64,000 nt of DNA from an uncultured Cohaesibacter sp. (GCF_963662805.1 NZ_OY759857.1:207837-271836); one strand, 5' to 3'; numbered from the stretch's first letter, positions 45,392 to 56,786 are shown. A program made the numbers and translations. The notes: generated by a model not told the origin, from the letters alone.

Positions 45392-47038
45392 ATGCTTCGC
45401 AGCAGACTGGTCATGGCATCGCGACTGGGAGCAATCATTGTTTCTGCTCTCGTGATCGTTCTGGCTGCCATGACCATTACCACCATTCCGTACGGGAGAG
45501 CTTTCCACGACTTTTTCATCTTGCTGGATGGTGCCTACCGGATTTCTGTCGGCCATATCCCTGATGTCGATTTTGCCTCTCCGATCGGTCCCTTGCTGCT
45601 TTACTTCATGCGCTGGGGGCAGGTGCTCTGGCCGGCTGGCCATGATTTCGTCACCTATCATGCCGTCACCTGGCTCTTCATGCTACCGCCGATGGCCGCC
45701 CTGTCGCTGCGTTTCCGCTCCGGCCTAGCCTTTGCGGCAGCGTTTGCGCTGCTGGCAGTGATGATCCTCCTGCCGATGACGCTCGATGAGACGCACCTTT
45801 CGGAAATCAGCTATTTCGCGTCCTATAACCGGTTTGCTTCGGGGCTGCTGTTTATGGTTGGTCTCTGGCTGGTGCTGCCGAAGGGGCGTTTCGATGGGGC
45901 ACTGCTCGCCTATTTGCTGCTGCTGTTGGTCTTCATCAAGATCACGGCAGGTCTGGTCGGGATCGGTATCCTGCTCTGTGCCCTGATGTTTGGCCGAACC
46001 GGTTGGCGGGTATGCGTTGAAGCGCTCTGCTTGTTCCTTGCCACGCTGTTTCTCATCGACGCTTCCACCGGCATCGTCTCGGGCTATCTCAGAGACATCG
46101 CCACCATGATCGCCCTGAATGAAGAGGGTGGCCTTTATAAGCTGTTCTACTATGCCTTCCAGAACTGGATAGAGTTGTTGCTGTTGGGCCTTCTGGTTCT
46201 GGCTGCGCTCCGTAAGGCGCTCTCCACCGGTGATCTTGCCAAATTGGGGCTGGTGGATTTCTCCCGCATGGTCTGGCTCCGGGAGACTCATATCGTCGAT
46301 GCGGTGCTGATCATGGCTGCCGTATGGGGGGCCGAAAGCCAGAACACCGGAAGCCTTGGCTTTTTGCCTGCCTCGGCGATCTTCTTTCACCCGACCGCAT
46401 GGCGCAATTATCGCCTGATCAACATGGCCTTGCTCGCCGCGCTCGTGTTCCCCGTCGCCGACATGGCGGTCAAACGCTCGCTGCAGGCCTATGTGCGCGA
46501 GCGAACGCCTGCACCGGTACAGCCGCTCGAGGCGATGGTCAAGGGGACGCGGGTGTCCCTCTCCACCTATGAAGGGGCGCGTTTCTTCACGGAAATCTTC
46601 CGCGACAAGCTCGAGCTGGCGCGTGAGGTGCAGAACAATCGTTTCTTCCTCACCCACGATCCGACCTCCAACGCTCCGGCTGCGCAGCTGGCCCAGCATA
46701 TGGACACGGTCGAAGCGGCCCGCATCTTCACCGAGCGGGGTTACAAGGATCGGGCGAGCCACTTTGCTTCGCTCTATTTCTCAGATCCCTTCGGCATGAT
46801 GCTTGGCCTGATGCCCGCCAAGGGAACTATGTTGGTCATGGACGCTAAGCGCACGGTGCCACGTTTCAATGACCAGCAGGCCCACGACTATCTTGCGTTG
46901 GCCGATGGCGTTTTCACCTGGCATTGCAATTTGGATGGCCAAGAATATGACAAGATGTTTGCCAACGTTCTCGAAGCGGAATTCGACAAGCTACCGCTAA
47001 CGGATTGTTGGAGTTATCACACTCGCAAACAGGATTGA
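45392..47038 (+). CDS. Multi-spanning membrane protein, GT-C glycosyltransferase-like
   Basis: This 548-residue protein has about nine to eleven hydrophobic helices and a soluble C-terminal domain (about 395-548). The first loop, FILLDGAYRISVGHIPDVDFASPIG (in part LDGAYRISVGHIPDVDF), has the Asp-rich pattern typical of GT-C enzymes that use polyprenyl-phosphate sugars. The remaining sequence is poorly conserved to my eye. It is convergent with the minus-strand genes that I interpret as building a polyprenyl-linked pentose, so it could be the periplasmic transferase. Function is not proven. Confidence 0.6.
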   Translation: MLRSRLVMASRLGAIIVSALVIVLAAMTITTIPYGRAFHDFFILLDGAYRISVGHIPDVDFASPIGPLLLYFMRWGQVLWPAGHDFVTYHAVTWLFMLPPMAALSLRFRSGLAFAAAFALLAVMILLPMTLDETHLSEISYFASYNRFASGLLFMVGLWLVLPKGRFDGALLAYLLLLLVFIKITAGLVGIGILLCALMFGRTGWRVCVEALCLFLATLFLIDASTGIVSGYLRDIATMIALNEEGGLYKLFYYAFQNWIELLLLGLLVLAALRKALSTGDLAKLGLVDFSRMVWLRETHIVDAVLIMAAVWGAESQNTGSLGFLPASAIFFHPTAWRNYRLINMALLAALVFPVADMAVKRSLQAYVRERTPAPVQPLEAMVKGTRVSLSTYEGARFFTEIFRDKLELAREVQNNRFFLTHDPTSNAPAAQLAQHMDTVEAARIFTERGYKDRASHFASLYFSDPFGMMLGLMPAKGTMLVMDAKRTVPRFNDQQAHDYLALADGVFTWHCNLDGQEYDKMFANVLEAEFDKLPLTDCWSYHTRKQD

Positions 47039-47069
47039 TAGACCTCAGTTCGTGCAACAGCTCGTGTTT

Positions 47070-48308
47070 TTAGCTTCTGGGCGAAGAGCATGTGCTGTGT
47101 GACAGCTGAGGGCTCCACCGTTCAACCAGGATCATGACCATCACAACGAGTATCGCCAAGTAAAAGCGATCCTCGGGCATGGGAAACAGTACAAACTTCC
47201 CGATGATTGCGAGCAAACAGGCGAGCAACATTTGATTGCTCTGTCGGCCTAGTTTTATCTTCGACTTTGCCAGAAGTACCCATCCAAATAAAATGACGGC
47301 AAGCAAGGCCCACCAATCGTGATCGCGCAACCCAATCGCGACACCGCGAAGGACCCCCTTCAAATAGGCAACCAGCGAAAAATCAGGATGGAACCCGATC
47401 AGGGTATTTTGAATTTCGACACAGGCAAAGTAGAAATGGGTCCACCAGCCGGGGTGCTGAACGCCGTGCGTCAGAAACAGGTAAAGCACGACCGCTGCTG
47501 CAAAACCCGCCGAGGCTGGCGCGAGAAGGTGACGGTAGACAAGAGAACTGAGCAAAATGGCAAAAACGAACAGGATCATATCCGGCCGATAGCCCATGCT
47601 GATCAGGATGAGCGCCATTCCGATCCATGGTCGTTTGGCTAAGATACGTTCGCATCCCCAGATCAGGAACACCGCTGCCGGAAGGTCGGGCGTCACATAT
47701 AGCCCGAGTTTAAAAAAATCCACCGTTAACAGTGCGCCCGCGACCAGCGGAGCTGCCTGCAGAAAGCCTCCACGGCTCATCCAGTAAAGCAACACGAGGC
47801 CGACACCTAACAGGGCTAGGGCACTTTGCAGGTAAAATGCCTGTTTCATGCCAACAATCGGGGTTAGCCATCTCCCTACGGCCAGATACAGTTTCTTGAC
47901 TTCATACATCGGAAGCATGGAGACAAAGTCGTCAGGGTCGGCATACATGTGTTGCCTGTATTCTCCCAATTGCGTCAATTCGGAGAATTCCCTTTCCGGC
48001 GCGAAGTCTTCAATGAGTGACCAACTGCGCTGATGCAGTTCTTCATTGCTGAGACTTGGTTCGAGATGTTGCATGGTTGCGGCAAAATAGGCCGACATGT
48101 CCCAATTGTACCAAGGTTTTACAAAGCTGGCGCCAAAAAGTCCCAGAATCAGCAGTGTAAAGCCAACGAACGCGATTGCGTTCAACCGTTGCCTAGTCAG
48201 GAATGATGCCACTGAAGGCAGCACCCGATCTTCGATCCAATCAGCAAGGTTGGCAGGATGACCAACCTCTGGTTTTGAGACATTACTCCCAAATGCCGGA
48301 TTACTCAT
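47070..48308 (-). CDS. Second multi-spanning membrane protein, GT-C-like
   Basis: This 412-residue protein has about ten hydrophobic helices. The N-terminal loop after the first helix contains FVKPWYNWDMSAYFAA, and later LYVTPDLPAAVFLIWG and MGYRPDMILFVFAILL, all with acidic residues placed as in GT-C glycosyltransferases. No family-specific signature was recognised. It is the last gene of the minus-strand series UbiA-oxidase-SMR-aminotransferase, starting 30 bases after the aminotransferase. It probably acts on the membrane-bound product of that pathway. Confidence 0.55.
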   Translation of the reverse strand: MSNPAFGSNVSKPEVGHPANLADWIEDRVLPSVASFLTRQRLNAIAFVGFTLLILGLFGASFVKPWYNWDMSAYFAATMQHLEPSLSNEELHQRSWSLIEDFAPEREFSELTQLGEYRQHMYADPDDFVSMLPMYEVKKLYLAVGRWLTPIVGMKQAFYLQSALALLGVGLVLLYWMSRGGFLQAAPLVAGALLTVDFFKLGLYVTPDLPAAVFLIWGCERILAKRPWIGMALILISMGYRPDMILFVFAILLSSLVYRHLLAPASAGFAAAVVLYLFLTHGVQHPGWWTHFYFACVEIQNTLIGFHPDFSLVAYLKGVLRGVAIGLRDHDWWALLAVILFGWVLLAKSKIKLGRQSNQMLLACLLAIIGKFVLFPMPEDRFYLAILVVMVMILVERWSPQLSHSTCSSPRS

Positions 48309-48338
48309 GCTTTGCCCCCTTCGGCACGTTAAGATTGA

Positions 48339-49826
<1,488 letters not shown>

Positions 49827-49854
49827 CTTCGATAATCCTTCGTGAGATAGAAGT

Positions 49855-50328
49855 TCAGGTTTCTTTGCGGGTCTGGTCGTGCATTAACGACAAATCAAAG
49901 GGTGAGGGCGCTGCCGCATCTTGCTGTGTCTCCGGTTTGATTTCCCAGCTGCCACCATGGGCGATCAGTGCTGTGCCAATGCAGATCATGCCAATTCCGG
50001 CGATACGCCAGAGATTGAGGTCTTCGCTATAAAACCACCATGCCGCCAGCGCGATCACCACATTCGAGAGCGCAAGGAACGGATAGGCATAGGACAATTC
50101 GATTTTCGACAGGACATAGAGAAGGCTGGCGACCGAAATGACATAAGAGCTCAGCCCGCTAAATACCCAGGGATTGAACAGCACCCTGAAGGATGCCTCC
50201 ACGAGACCCCACACTCCTGACCCCGGTTGAGGAGATAGGTCGTGGAGTTGCAACAGGCCACGTTTGATAAGCATTTGCGCAGCCGCATTCGTGAAAACAG
50301 TGAAAAGAATGAACGGCAAATATGACAT
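49855..50328 (-). CDS. EamA/SMR-type transporter, ArnE-like (lipid-linked sugar flippase candidate)
   Basis: This 157-residue protein has four hydrophobic helices, as in the ArnE/ArnF small multidrug-resistance-like family. The YAYPFLALSNVVIALAAWWF segment is typical, and the C-terminal tail (about 30 residues) is hydrophilic. ATG 50328 has an AAAGGAAAG site; a longer frame is not used. In ArnEF and related pairs such proteins flip undecaprenyl-phospho-aminosugars across the inner membrane. It lies 28 bases before the aminotransferase gene, which strengthens a similar role. Confidence 0.72.
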   Translation of the reverse strand: MSYLPFILFTVFTNAAAQMLIKRGLLQLHDLSPQPGSGVWGLVEASFRVLFNPWVFSGLSSYVISVASLLYVLSKIELSYAYPFLALSNVVIALAAWWFYSEDLNLWRIAGIGMICIGTALIAHGGSWEIKPETQQDAAAPSPFDLSLMHDQTRKET

Positions 50329-50498
50329 ATCGGTCTTGCTTTCCTTTTTTATAAAACATCGCAAATGTCGGAATTTCTTTTGTGATGCTGATCTATTCCT
50401 AGCGGCTTCCGGCCTTGGCTCAAAGGACGCGGTTCAATGATGGTTAAGACGGAATCTTCCGTGGACCGGTAGTTTGGTTTCTTCCGGTTGTCGAAGGG

Positions 50499-51818
50499 TC
50501 ATGTGTCATCCTGACGGCTGACCCGGCGCCAAAAATCGCTCATCATGGCCGGGTCGCGCAGCCTTTCAATCTCTCGCCAGTGTTTAAAGCCTGCTCGAAA
50601 GGTTTCAGGCCGCATTCGGCTGTCCTTGTAGGGATTAACCCGTCCTCCGACCTCCAACGTGAGCTTGTCGAGTTTTTCAAGTAGCTCTTTGGTTGTCTCT
50701 CCCCGATTGGGGAAGTCGAGCGTCAGGGTGAAACCTTCCATGGGAAAGGACAACAGCCCCGGAGACTTGATGCCGCCGAAGCGCTTGAGCACGGTAAGGA
50801 ACGAGCCGTGATTGGCCTCGTGGCATGTCTCCAGCATTCGGCGCAGCACTGCTTCGCCCCCTTCGAATGGCAAGGCGCACTGGTGCTGGTGCAAACCGTC
50901 TGGTCCATAAAGCCGGTTCCATCCTCCAAGCGCATCAAGTGGGAAGAAGAAGCTGTCCGGGCTTGACACTTGAGGGGTCTGCAGATTGGCGTTGCGCCAG
51001 TAATAAAGCTTGTTGAAGGCTGATAGCACAGGTCCCGCGATGAGCGGGATGGGTGGAGTGAACGGCACCGAGATGATCGGCTCTCCATAATTTGGCAGAG
51101 AGGATACCTCGACATGATCACCCAGCATCATGATCCCGCGCCCCAGTTTGTTGCCGGTTGCGAGGGAATCGATCCAGGCGACGGAATATTCATGTTCCGG
51201 GTCTTCCTGAGCGAGCAGGGCAAGCCCCTCCTCGAGCGTATCGAACGGGATCTTGGTTTCGAGCACCTGATGGGACGCAACCGGGATCAGAGACAACTCG
51301 ACCCACTCGATGTAGCCGGTCAGGCCCATGCCGCCGATCGTAGCGTTGAAAAGCTCTTCGTTCTGATCGGGAGCACAGACGAGATGTTCACCATCGGAAC
51401 GCAGAAGCGAGAACTGACGCACGTGACAGCCAATGGTGCCGCGATGGCCGTGGTTCTTGCCATGGATGTCGTTGGCAACCATGCCGCCGAGCGTGACAAA
51501 CTTCGTGCCCGGGATGACGGGCACAAACCAGCCGCTGTCCTTGAGGACATCCAGCAGTTCAAGCAACAGAATTCCGCTTTCTGCTCGCAGGATGCCTGTT
51601 TCAAGATCAAGGGACAGGATGCTTGCCCGGCCACGGCTATCGAGCAGCGTGCCCCGGTCATTGAGACAGCTGTCACCATAGGATCGGCCGTTACCGAATG
51701 GCAAATATTGCCCCTGCGGTGGTGGGGTGTGAGCTTCTAGCAGATCGAGATCGAAGTCGACGATGTCACGCGGCCTCGTGTCGATACGTCCCCAGCTGTT
51801 TGTTTCTCTAACGCTCAT
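50499..51818 (-). CDS. FAD-binding oxidoreductase, DprE1-like (polyprenyl-phosphoribose 2-oxidase candidate)
   Basis: This 439-residue flavoenzyme has the FAD-binding PCMH fold. Residues 38-60 contain LPFGNGRSYGDSCLNDRG, followed by VIPGTKFVTLGGMVANDIHGKNH and the FAD-contact GTIGCHVRQFSLL, all close to the DprE1 family pattern. DprE1 oxidises decaprenyl-phospho-ribose at C2'. It follows the HAD-UbiA gene by 15 bases, matching the order of steps expected. No DprE2-like reductase is seen nearby. It is separated from the SMR gene downstream by 170 bp. Confidence 0.82.
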   Translation of the reverse strand: MSVRETNSWGRIDTRPRDIVDFDLDLLEAHTPPPQGQYLPFGNGRSYGDSCLNDRGTLLDSRGRASILSLDLETGILRAESGILLLELLDVLKDSGWFVPVIPGTKFVTLGGMVANDIHGKNHGHRGTIGCHVRQFSLLRSDGEHLVCAPDQNEELFNATIGGMGLTGYIEWVELSLIPVASHQVLETKIPFDTLEEGLALLAQEDPEHEYSVAWIDSLATGNKLGRGIMMLGDHVEVSSLPNYGEPIISVPFTPPIPLIAGPVLSAFNKLYYWRNANLQTPQVSSPDSFFFPLDALGGWNRLYGPDGLHQHQCALPFEGGEAVLRRMLETCHEANHGSFLTVLKRFGGIKSPGLLSFPMEGFTLTLDFPNRGETTKELLEKLDKLTLEVGGRVNPYKDSRMRPETFRAGFKHWREIERLRDPAMMSDFWRRVSRQDDT

Positions 51819-51833
51819 GTCGTGTCAACCTGC

Positions 51834-53306
51834 CTAAACCATCTGCGCAACGAGCATGATGACGGCTCCGACCGCGATCATGAATTGACTGCGCCAATCG
51901 GTCATCAAGAAGACCACCGGATCATCATTCATTTCCTGTCGCCGAGCCAGAATCCAGATGCGCAACACCAGATACAGCACCAGAGGGCAAACGAGCCAGA
52001 TCAGCTGCGGATAGGTGTAATTCTCGGTCATCTGGGGAGAGTCGATGAACAGCGCCAGCACCACAACGGCTGCGAAACCGGAGGCAAGTCCGCTCTGGGC
52101 GATTGTCTCCGTATCGGCGCAATGATAGCCCCGCCCGGTCTCAAGCCTTCCCTTCACATCGACCTGATGATCAAGTTCCACGAACCGTTTGACGAAGGCC
52201 AGCGAGAGAAAGAAGAACATGCAGAAGGCCAGCAGCCACGTCGAAATGGGGGCCGTGATCGCTGCCGATCCGGCAATGACGCGTATGGCGAACAAGCCTG
52301 CAAGCGTAAGCGTATCGATCAATAACATCCTCTTGAGCAAGAAACTATAGGCGGTCGTAACCACCAGATAGATGAGCAGCACCCCGGAGAAAACAGCGGG
52401 AAGCAGCATCGACAGGCCAAAGGCTGCGACAATGAACAGACCCGCAGCAAAGAGTGCGTGCAGAGGCGAGACGAGACCCGCCGGGATCGGCCGGGCATGC
52501 TTGCTGCGATGCCTGCGGTCGGCCTCGATATCGAGCAGATCATTCAGCAGATAGACGCTAGAGGCACAGAGCGAAAAGGCGAGGAACGCCACCATGAGGG
52601 CCGGAACATCGTAGAGGGTGAACATTTGGCTCGTGAGGATTGCTGGAACAGCGATCAGCGAGTTCTTCAGCCACTGATGAACCCGGATCGCTTTCATCCA
52701 GACGCGCCAACGGGGCTTTTCTGCTGCCTTGCCTGTGACGAGGCGGGCGTGATCCTTTTGCGCGTAGGCAAGGGCGGCACGGTCCGTTCCGACCACGATC
52801 GCTTCATTGGCCTTGTCCCAGACTGAATAGTCGGTCCTGCTGTTGCCAACATAATCGAACCCCTTTTCACCAAAGAGCTCTGTCAGGCGATCCGCCTTGA
52901 CCTTGCCTGCAAGATTGACCTCTTCACTGGTGGCCTCGATGCTGTCGAAAAAGCGCAAATGCTCCGCCACCGCCTTGGCGTAGGAATAGGGCGAGGCCGT
53001 CGCCAGAACCAGCTTGCGCCCGCGTGCGCGCTCGGTCTTGAGCATCTCAACAAGGTGAACGCGATAGGGCAGCAGCGTGGCATCGGGCATGACGCGCTTT
53101 GCGATCTGCATCTTCAGATGCGCCTTGCCGCGCAACAGCCAGATGGGCAGCATGAAGATGAGATGGAAATGACTGCGAAGCAAAAGCAGCACAGCCTCAT
53201 ACAGCAGGTCGGTTCGCACCAGAGATCCGTCCAGATCGACACACAATGGTCTGTTCTGTGGGTCTGGACTGGACGAAACGACTCGCAATGTCGAGGAATT
53301 GGTCAT
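51834..53306 (-). CDS. HAD phosphatase-UbiA prenyltransferase fusion (DPPR synthase-like)
   Basis: This 490-residue fusion has an N-terminal HAD-IB domain (catalytic Asp24 and Asp26 in CVDLDGSLVRTD; about residues 20-195) and a C-terminal UbiA domain with about nine helices. The UbiA prenyl-diphosphate motif is NDLLDIEADRRH (Asn255-His266), followed by RPIPAG, very close to the mycobacterial DPPR synthase pattern. UbiA would join PRPP to a polyprenyl phosphate and the HAD part would remove the 5-phosphate, giving polyprenyl-phospho-ribose. The DprE1-like oxidase follows 15 bases later. Confidence 0.85.
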   Translation of the reverse strand: MTNSSTLRVVSSSPDPQNRPLCVDLDGSLVRTDLLYEAVLLLLRSHFHLIFMLPIWLLRGKAHLKMQIAKRVMPDATLLPYRVHLVEMLKTERARGRKLVLATASPYSYAKAVAEHLRFFDSIEATSEEVNLAGKVKADRLTELFGEKGFDYVGNSRTDYSVWDKANEAIVVGTDRAALAYAQKDHARLVTGKAAEKPRWRVWMKAIRVHQWLKNSLIAVPAILTSQMFTLYDVPALMVAFLAFSLCASSVYLLNDLLDIEADRRHRSKHARPIPAGLVSPLHALFAAGLFIVAAFGLSMLLPAVFSGVLLIYLVVTTAYSFLLKRMLLIDTLTLAGLFAIRVIAGSAAITAPISTWLLAFCMFFFLSLAFVKRFVELDHQVDVKGRLETGRGYHCADTETIAQSGLASGFAAVVVLALFIDSPQMTENYTYPQLIWLVCPLVLYLVLRIWILARRQEMNDDPVVFLMTDWRSQFMIAVGAVIMLVAQMV

Positions 53307-53682
53307 TTGGTACTATCATTTCGGAATTGGTCAAAATGTTTCCGAACAACAGTTGCATAGAAATACTAACTTCGGTTCTAGAATTTAGGTTAACGCTTTG
53401 CAAAACTCCTAATTGCAATTTTTTGGTTAATTGAGACTAAACGTCAGTAGGGGCTGAAAATCCGTTTTCTGCCGACTCTTCCGAAACTGTGCGATTGGAT
53501 GAGGTTTTCATGCTCCGTCGGGAGACATCCGCAAAGTGCGTCAGCTGAACTCAGTGGATGGGCCAGATACGATGTGAGGGGGAAGGAATGCCGCCGCTCA
53601 TTGGCTTTCCGTCTAAATTGTCATTCATATGTCACTTATCATCCTCTAGATCGTCGTCGGACAAAGGGAATGTTTCGACGAA
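53307..53682. other. Divergent intergenic region, HAD-UbiA/LysR
   Basis: About 376 bp between divergent genes. Bases 53330-53470 are AT-rich and should hold the promoter of the polyprenyl-pentose operon; bases 53570-53670 precede the LysR gene. I see no convincing ORF, dyad or terminator here. Confidence 0.5.
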
Positions 53683-54567
53683 ATGAAATTATCGATCAAT
53701 CAGATGCGCGCCGTCGAGGCGGTCGTGCGTACCGGCAGCTTCTCAGCTGCGGCCAAGGAGCTGGGCATTTCACAGCCTTCTGTTTCCAACCATCTCTCGG
53801 CATTGGAAAAGCACTACAACACACAGCTCATTCATCGCAACGGGCGTCAGGCTGAACCGACTGAGGCCTGTCGGGAGGTGCTTTCGCGCATCCGCTCCGT
53901 TCTGGCCATCACCAACGAGATTGAGCATGCTCTTGAAGGGCGGCGGCACTTGCGGGCAGGTTCTCTCCGCCTGGGTTATTCAGCCCATCAGTTCGCCATG
54001 CCGATCTTGTCTGATTATATGAACCGCTTTCCCGACGTCGAGATTGAGGCCCGTGCCATGGCGTCTCATGATCTCCTGCCGCTTCTGTCGGACGGAAAAT
54101 TTGATGTGGCGTTCATAACGGCAAAAGAGCCTCCAGCCACATTGCATGCGACCCGCATATGCAGCCAGAAAATCGCCCTCGTGGTTCCAAGGGATCATCC
54201 TCTGGTCAAGCGGGAGAGCCTCAACTGGGCCGAGGTTTCGGCCCTGGCGCTGGTGCAGAGGGAGAAAAGCTCCGGTACTCGGCAGGTGTTCGAAAAGGCA
54301 GCTTCAGAAGTCGGCGTCGAGTTGCACACCGTGCTCGCACTCGGCTCATGGGGCTCCATTGTCACCACTATTCATGCCGGCATGGGAGTAGGGGTAGCCA
54401 TGCAGGGCGAGGTCAGTGCTGCGGACAATCTGGCGACCATTCCGATCAACGACCCCAACCTGACCGTTGGTCACTATCTTGTTTGCCTGCCGGAGATGCA
54501 ACATGTTGCGGCCATCAAGGCAATCGTGACAATTGCTCAGTCTCGAAGTTCCTATACTTCGATGTGA
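53683..54567 (+). CDS. LysR family regulator, aminoethylphosphonate-catabolism type
   Basis: This 294-residue LysR protein has a winged helix (RTGSFSAAAKELGISQPSVSNHL) and effector domain (GSLRLGYSAHQFAMPILSDYM, SSGTRQVFEKAASEVGVELH, and AGMGVGVAMQGEVSAADNL in parts). It resembles the LysR group found next to phnW/phnX loci (TIGR03339-like by overall look). It is followed in the same direction by an ABC importer and phnW-phnX, with a LysR-like dyad between. It is therefore the likely activator of the phosphonate cluster. Confidence 0.82.
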   Translation: MKLSINQMRAVEAVVRTGSFSAAAKELGISQPSVSNHLSALEKHYNTQLIHRNGRQAEPTEACREVLSRIRSVLAITNEIEHALEGRRHLRAGSLRLGYSAHQFAMPILSDYMNRFPDVEIEARAMASHDLLPLLSDGKFDVAFITAKEPPATLHATRICSQKIALVVPRDHPLVKRESLNWAEVSALALVQREKSSGTRQVFEKAASEVGVELHTVLALGSWGSIVTTIHAGMGVGVAMQGEVSAADNLATIPINDPNLTVGHYLVCLPEMQHVAAIKAIVTIAQSRSSYTSM

Positions 54568-54612
54568 AGGATCAATGTCAGTTTTATGACGTCTTCATGT
54601 CGGACCCTAAAG

Positions 54613-54629
54613 TATAGCTAAAAACTATA
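54613..54629. promoter_or_regulatory. LysR-like dyad upstream of the ABC importer
   Basis: TATAG and CTATA face each other across seven bases, with a T-N11-A core inside. The site lies about 76 bp upstream of the importer's first gene and 46 bp after the LysR gene. It is the best candidate operator for the phosphonate cluster. Confidence 0.5.
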
Positions 54630-54704
54630 GTAAATGAATATTCATAAAACTGTTAAATAGCGTGTCTAGGAAGTGACTGCTCGATCCAAACAGGGAGTCC
54701 TTCC

Positions 54705-56759
54705 ATGAGCTCGAAAACCGTATTTCTTGCCAGTGCTGCTCTGCTGGCCCTTGGCGTCTCTGCCAATGCTGCCTGCCCGGTTGCCACTGTGGCAGATATG
54801 AAGGGTCTGACTTCGGTCTACCCGCAACAGTTCGAACTGGCGGAATTTGAAAAGGCTGGCAATTGTGACCTGACCTTCTCTCAGAACCCGAACATTGCAG
54901 ATCTCAACGCGAAAATCGTTGGCAATGGCGATATCGCAGACGTTTCAGATCGCCTGCCGGCCGAGCCGCTTGTTGTTGCTCCCTATGAAGCCAAAGGCAA
55001 CTACGGCGGCATTCTGACCGGCCTGTCCAAAGGCACTGAGTCGGGCACCTCCGACATTCTGTCCGTGCGCCACGTCAACCTCGTGCGCTATGCAGACGAT
55101 CTGCAGACCATCGTTCCGAACGTTGCCAAAAGCTGGGAATGGAATGACGACTACACCAAGCTGACCTTCAAGCTCCGCGAAGGCCACAAATGGTCTGATG
55201 GCGAGCCCTTCACCGCCGAAGACGTCGCGTTCTGGTACAACGATCTGATCCTGAACAAGGACATCTTCGAGAAAACCGCCGGTCGCTGGCTGTTCGATGG
55301 CAAGCCTGCAGAAGTGGTTGCAGAAGATGCCGTGACCGTTTCCTTTACCTTCCCCGTTCCTGCTCCGGGTATCCTCAATCGCTTTGCGACCGATTATGGC
55401 CAGCCGTTCCAGCCCAAGCATTTCCTGTCCCAGTTCATGACCAAATACAATGCCGATGCCGACAAGTTGGCAACGGACATGGGTCTTGAGAATGGCACTG
55501 CTGCCGTCAACATGTATTACGGTGGCTCCGACTGGAAAGACGTTCCGTCGCCGCTCCTGAAGAACGCCGAAATCGCCACCAAATTCGGTCGTGCCGTCGT
55601 TCCGACCCTCGAGTCACACCTAGTCGTCGAGGAAAACGCCGAGGGCCGCAAGCTGGTCGCCAACCCCTATTTCCATATGGTTGACACCGCCGGTCAGCAG
55701 CTCCCCTACATTCCCGAAATTCAGGAAACCTATGTCGGTGACAAGGAAGTCCAGAACCTGAAGATCATGAACGGCGAAGTGGTCTGGAAACAGCAGGCCG
55801 TCTTCCTCGAAGACTTCCCGCTCCTGAAGGAAAACGAAGCCAAGGGCAATTACACCATTTCCTACGCCCCGACCTTCGGCGAGAATGTCTTCTTCTCCTT
55901 CAACCGCACCCACAAGGATCCGGTTCTGGCCAAACTCTTCAACGACATCCGCTTCAACCGCGCCATGTCGATTGCCATGGACCGCGACGAGATCAACGAG
56001 ATCGTCTATCTGGGTCAGGGCACCCCGATGCAGGGCGTTCCTGCCGAGCCGAAAACCGTCTCCTTCGTCTCTGACGAGGAGCTCAACAAGGACATCGCCT
56101 ATGATGTCGAGGGCGCAAAAGCCCTGCTCGCCGAAATCGGCCTGAAAGACAGCGACGGTGACGGCACCCTCGAGCGCGAAGACGGCAAGCCGCTGGTTGT
56201 TCGTCTGGTCTATTCCGCTCAGGGCGTTCCGGTGAAGATGATGGAACTGGTCCGCGACTACTGGACCGCCGTTGGCGTCCGCATCGATCTCAAGGAAGTT
56301 TCTTCCGACGAATATCGTGCAGCCGGCAACAACAACGATCTGGATCTGACCACCTGGAAATATGACGGCAACGCTGGCCCGACCATTTCTCAGGATGTGA
56401 CCGCCTTCATCCCGCCATTCGGGGATGTCTTCAACCCCGGCACCGGTTTTGCCTGGGCTGCATGGAAGGAATCCGATGGCGCACAGGGCATCAAGCCGCC
56501 AGCTGACATCATGAAGCTCTACGATCTGTCCGAGCGCTTCCGTCAGGTCGCCATGGGTACTGAGGAGTCCAATGAGCTGGGTGCCGAGATCGTCAAGATC
56601 CACACCGACAACATGCTGAAAATCGGCACCGTCGGCGACATCGTTGCTCCGTTCCTCTATCGCAACGACCTCAAAAACGTGAAGCCGATCAAGGCCAAGA
56701 CCTACGACTTCTACTGGACCTACCCATACCGCCCGCAACAGTGGTTCATGGAAAAATAA
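54705..56759 (+). CDS. ABC transporter substrate-binding protein (SBP_bac_5, Dpp/Opp type)
   Basis: This 684-residue periplasmic binding protein has a signal peptide (VFLASAALLALGVSANA, cleavage before Ala-Cys-Pro). It is longer than typical DppA/OppA (about 540) and belongs to the large SBP_bac_5 subgroup. Landmarks are VAKSWEWNDDYTKLTFKLREG, DGEPFTAEDVAFWYNDL and the calcium-like loop KDSDGDGTLERED. The family binds peptides, opines and similar ligands. It sits upstream of two permeases, two ATPases, phnW, phnX and a phosphonate esterase-like gene, so a phosphonate-containing ligand is inferred. Confidence 0.88.
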   Translation: MSSKTVFLASAALLALGVSANAACPVATVADMKGLTSVYPQQFELAEFEKAGNCDLTFSQNPNIADLNAKIVGNGDIADVSDRLPAEPLVVAPYEAKGNYGGILTGLSKGTESGTSDILSVRHVNLVRYADDLQTIVPNVAKSWEWNDDYTKLTFKLREGHKWSDGEPFTAEDVAFWYNDLILNKDIFEKTAGRWLFDGKPAEVVAEDAVTVSFTFPVPAPGILNRFATDYGQPFQPKHFLSQFMTKYNADADKLATDMGLENGTAAVNMYYGGSDWKDVPSPLLKNAEIATKFGRAVVPTLESHLVVEENAEGRKLVANPYFHMVDTAGQQLPYIPEIQETYVGDKEVQNLKIMNGEVVWKQQAVFLEDFPLLKENEAKGNYTISYAPTFGENVFFSFNRTHKDPVLAKLFNDIRFNRAMSIAMDRDEINEIVYLGQGTPMQGVPAEPKTVSFVSDEELNKDIAYDVEGAKALLAEIGLKDSDGDGTLEREDGKPLVVRLVYSAQGVPVKMMELVRDYWTAVGVRIDLKEVSSDEYRAAGNNNDLDLTTWKYDGNAGPTISQDVTAFIPPFGDVFNPGTGFAWAAWKESDGAQGIKPPADIMKLYDLSERFRQVAMGTEESNELGAEIVKIHTDNMLKIGTVGDIVAPFLYRNDLKNVKPIKAKTYDFYWTYPYRPQQWFMEK

Positions 56760-56786
56760 GTCGGCAGTCTTGCTGCTCAAAGCTTC

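Noticed and set aside
55620..56780. Minus-strand open frame antisense to the ABC binding-protein gene
   Set aside because: The plus-strand gene has a signal peptide and conserved family motifs; the reverse frame has none.
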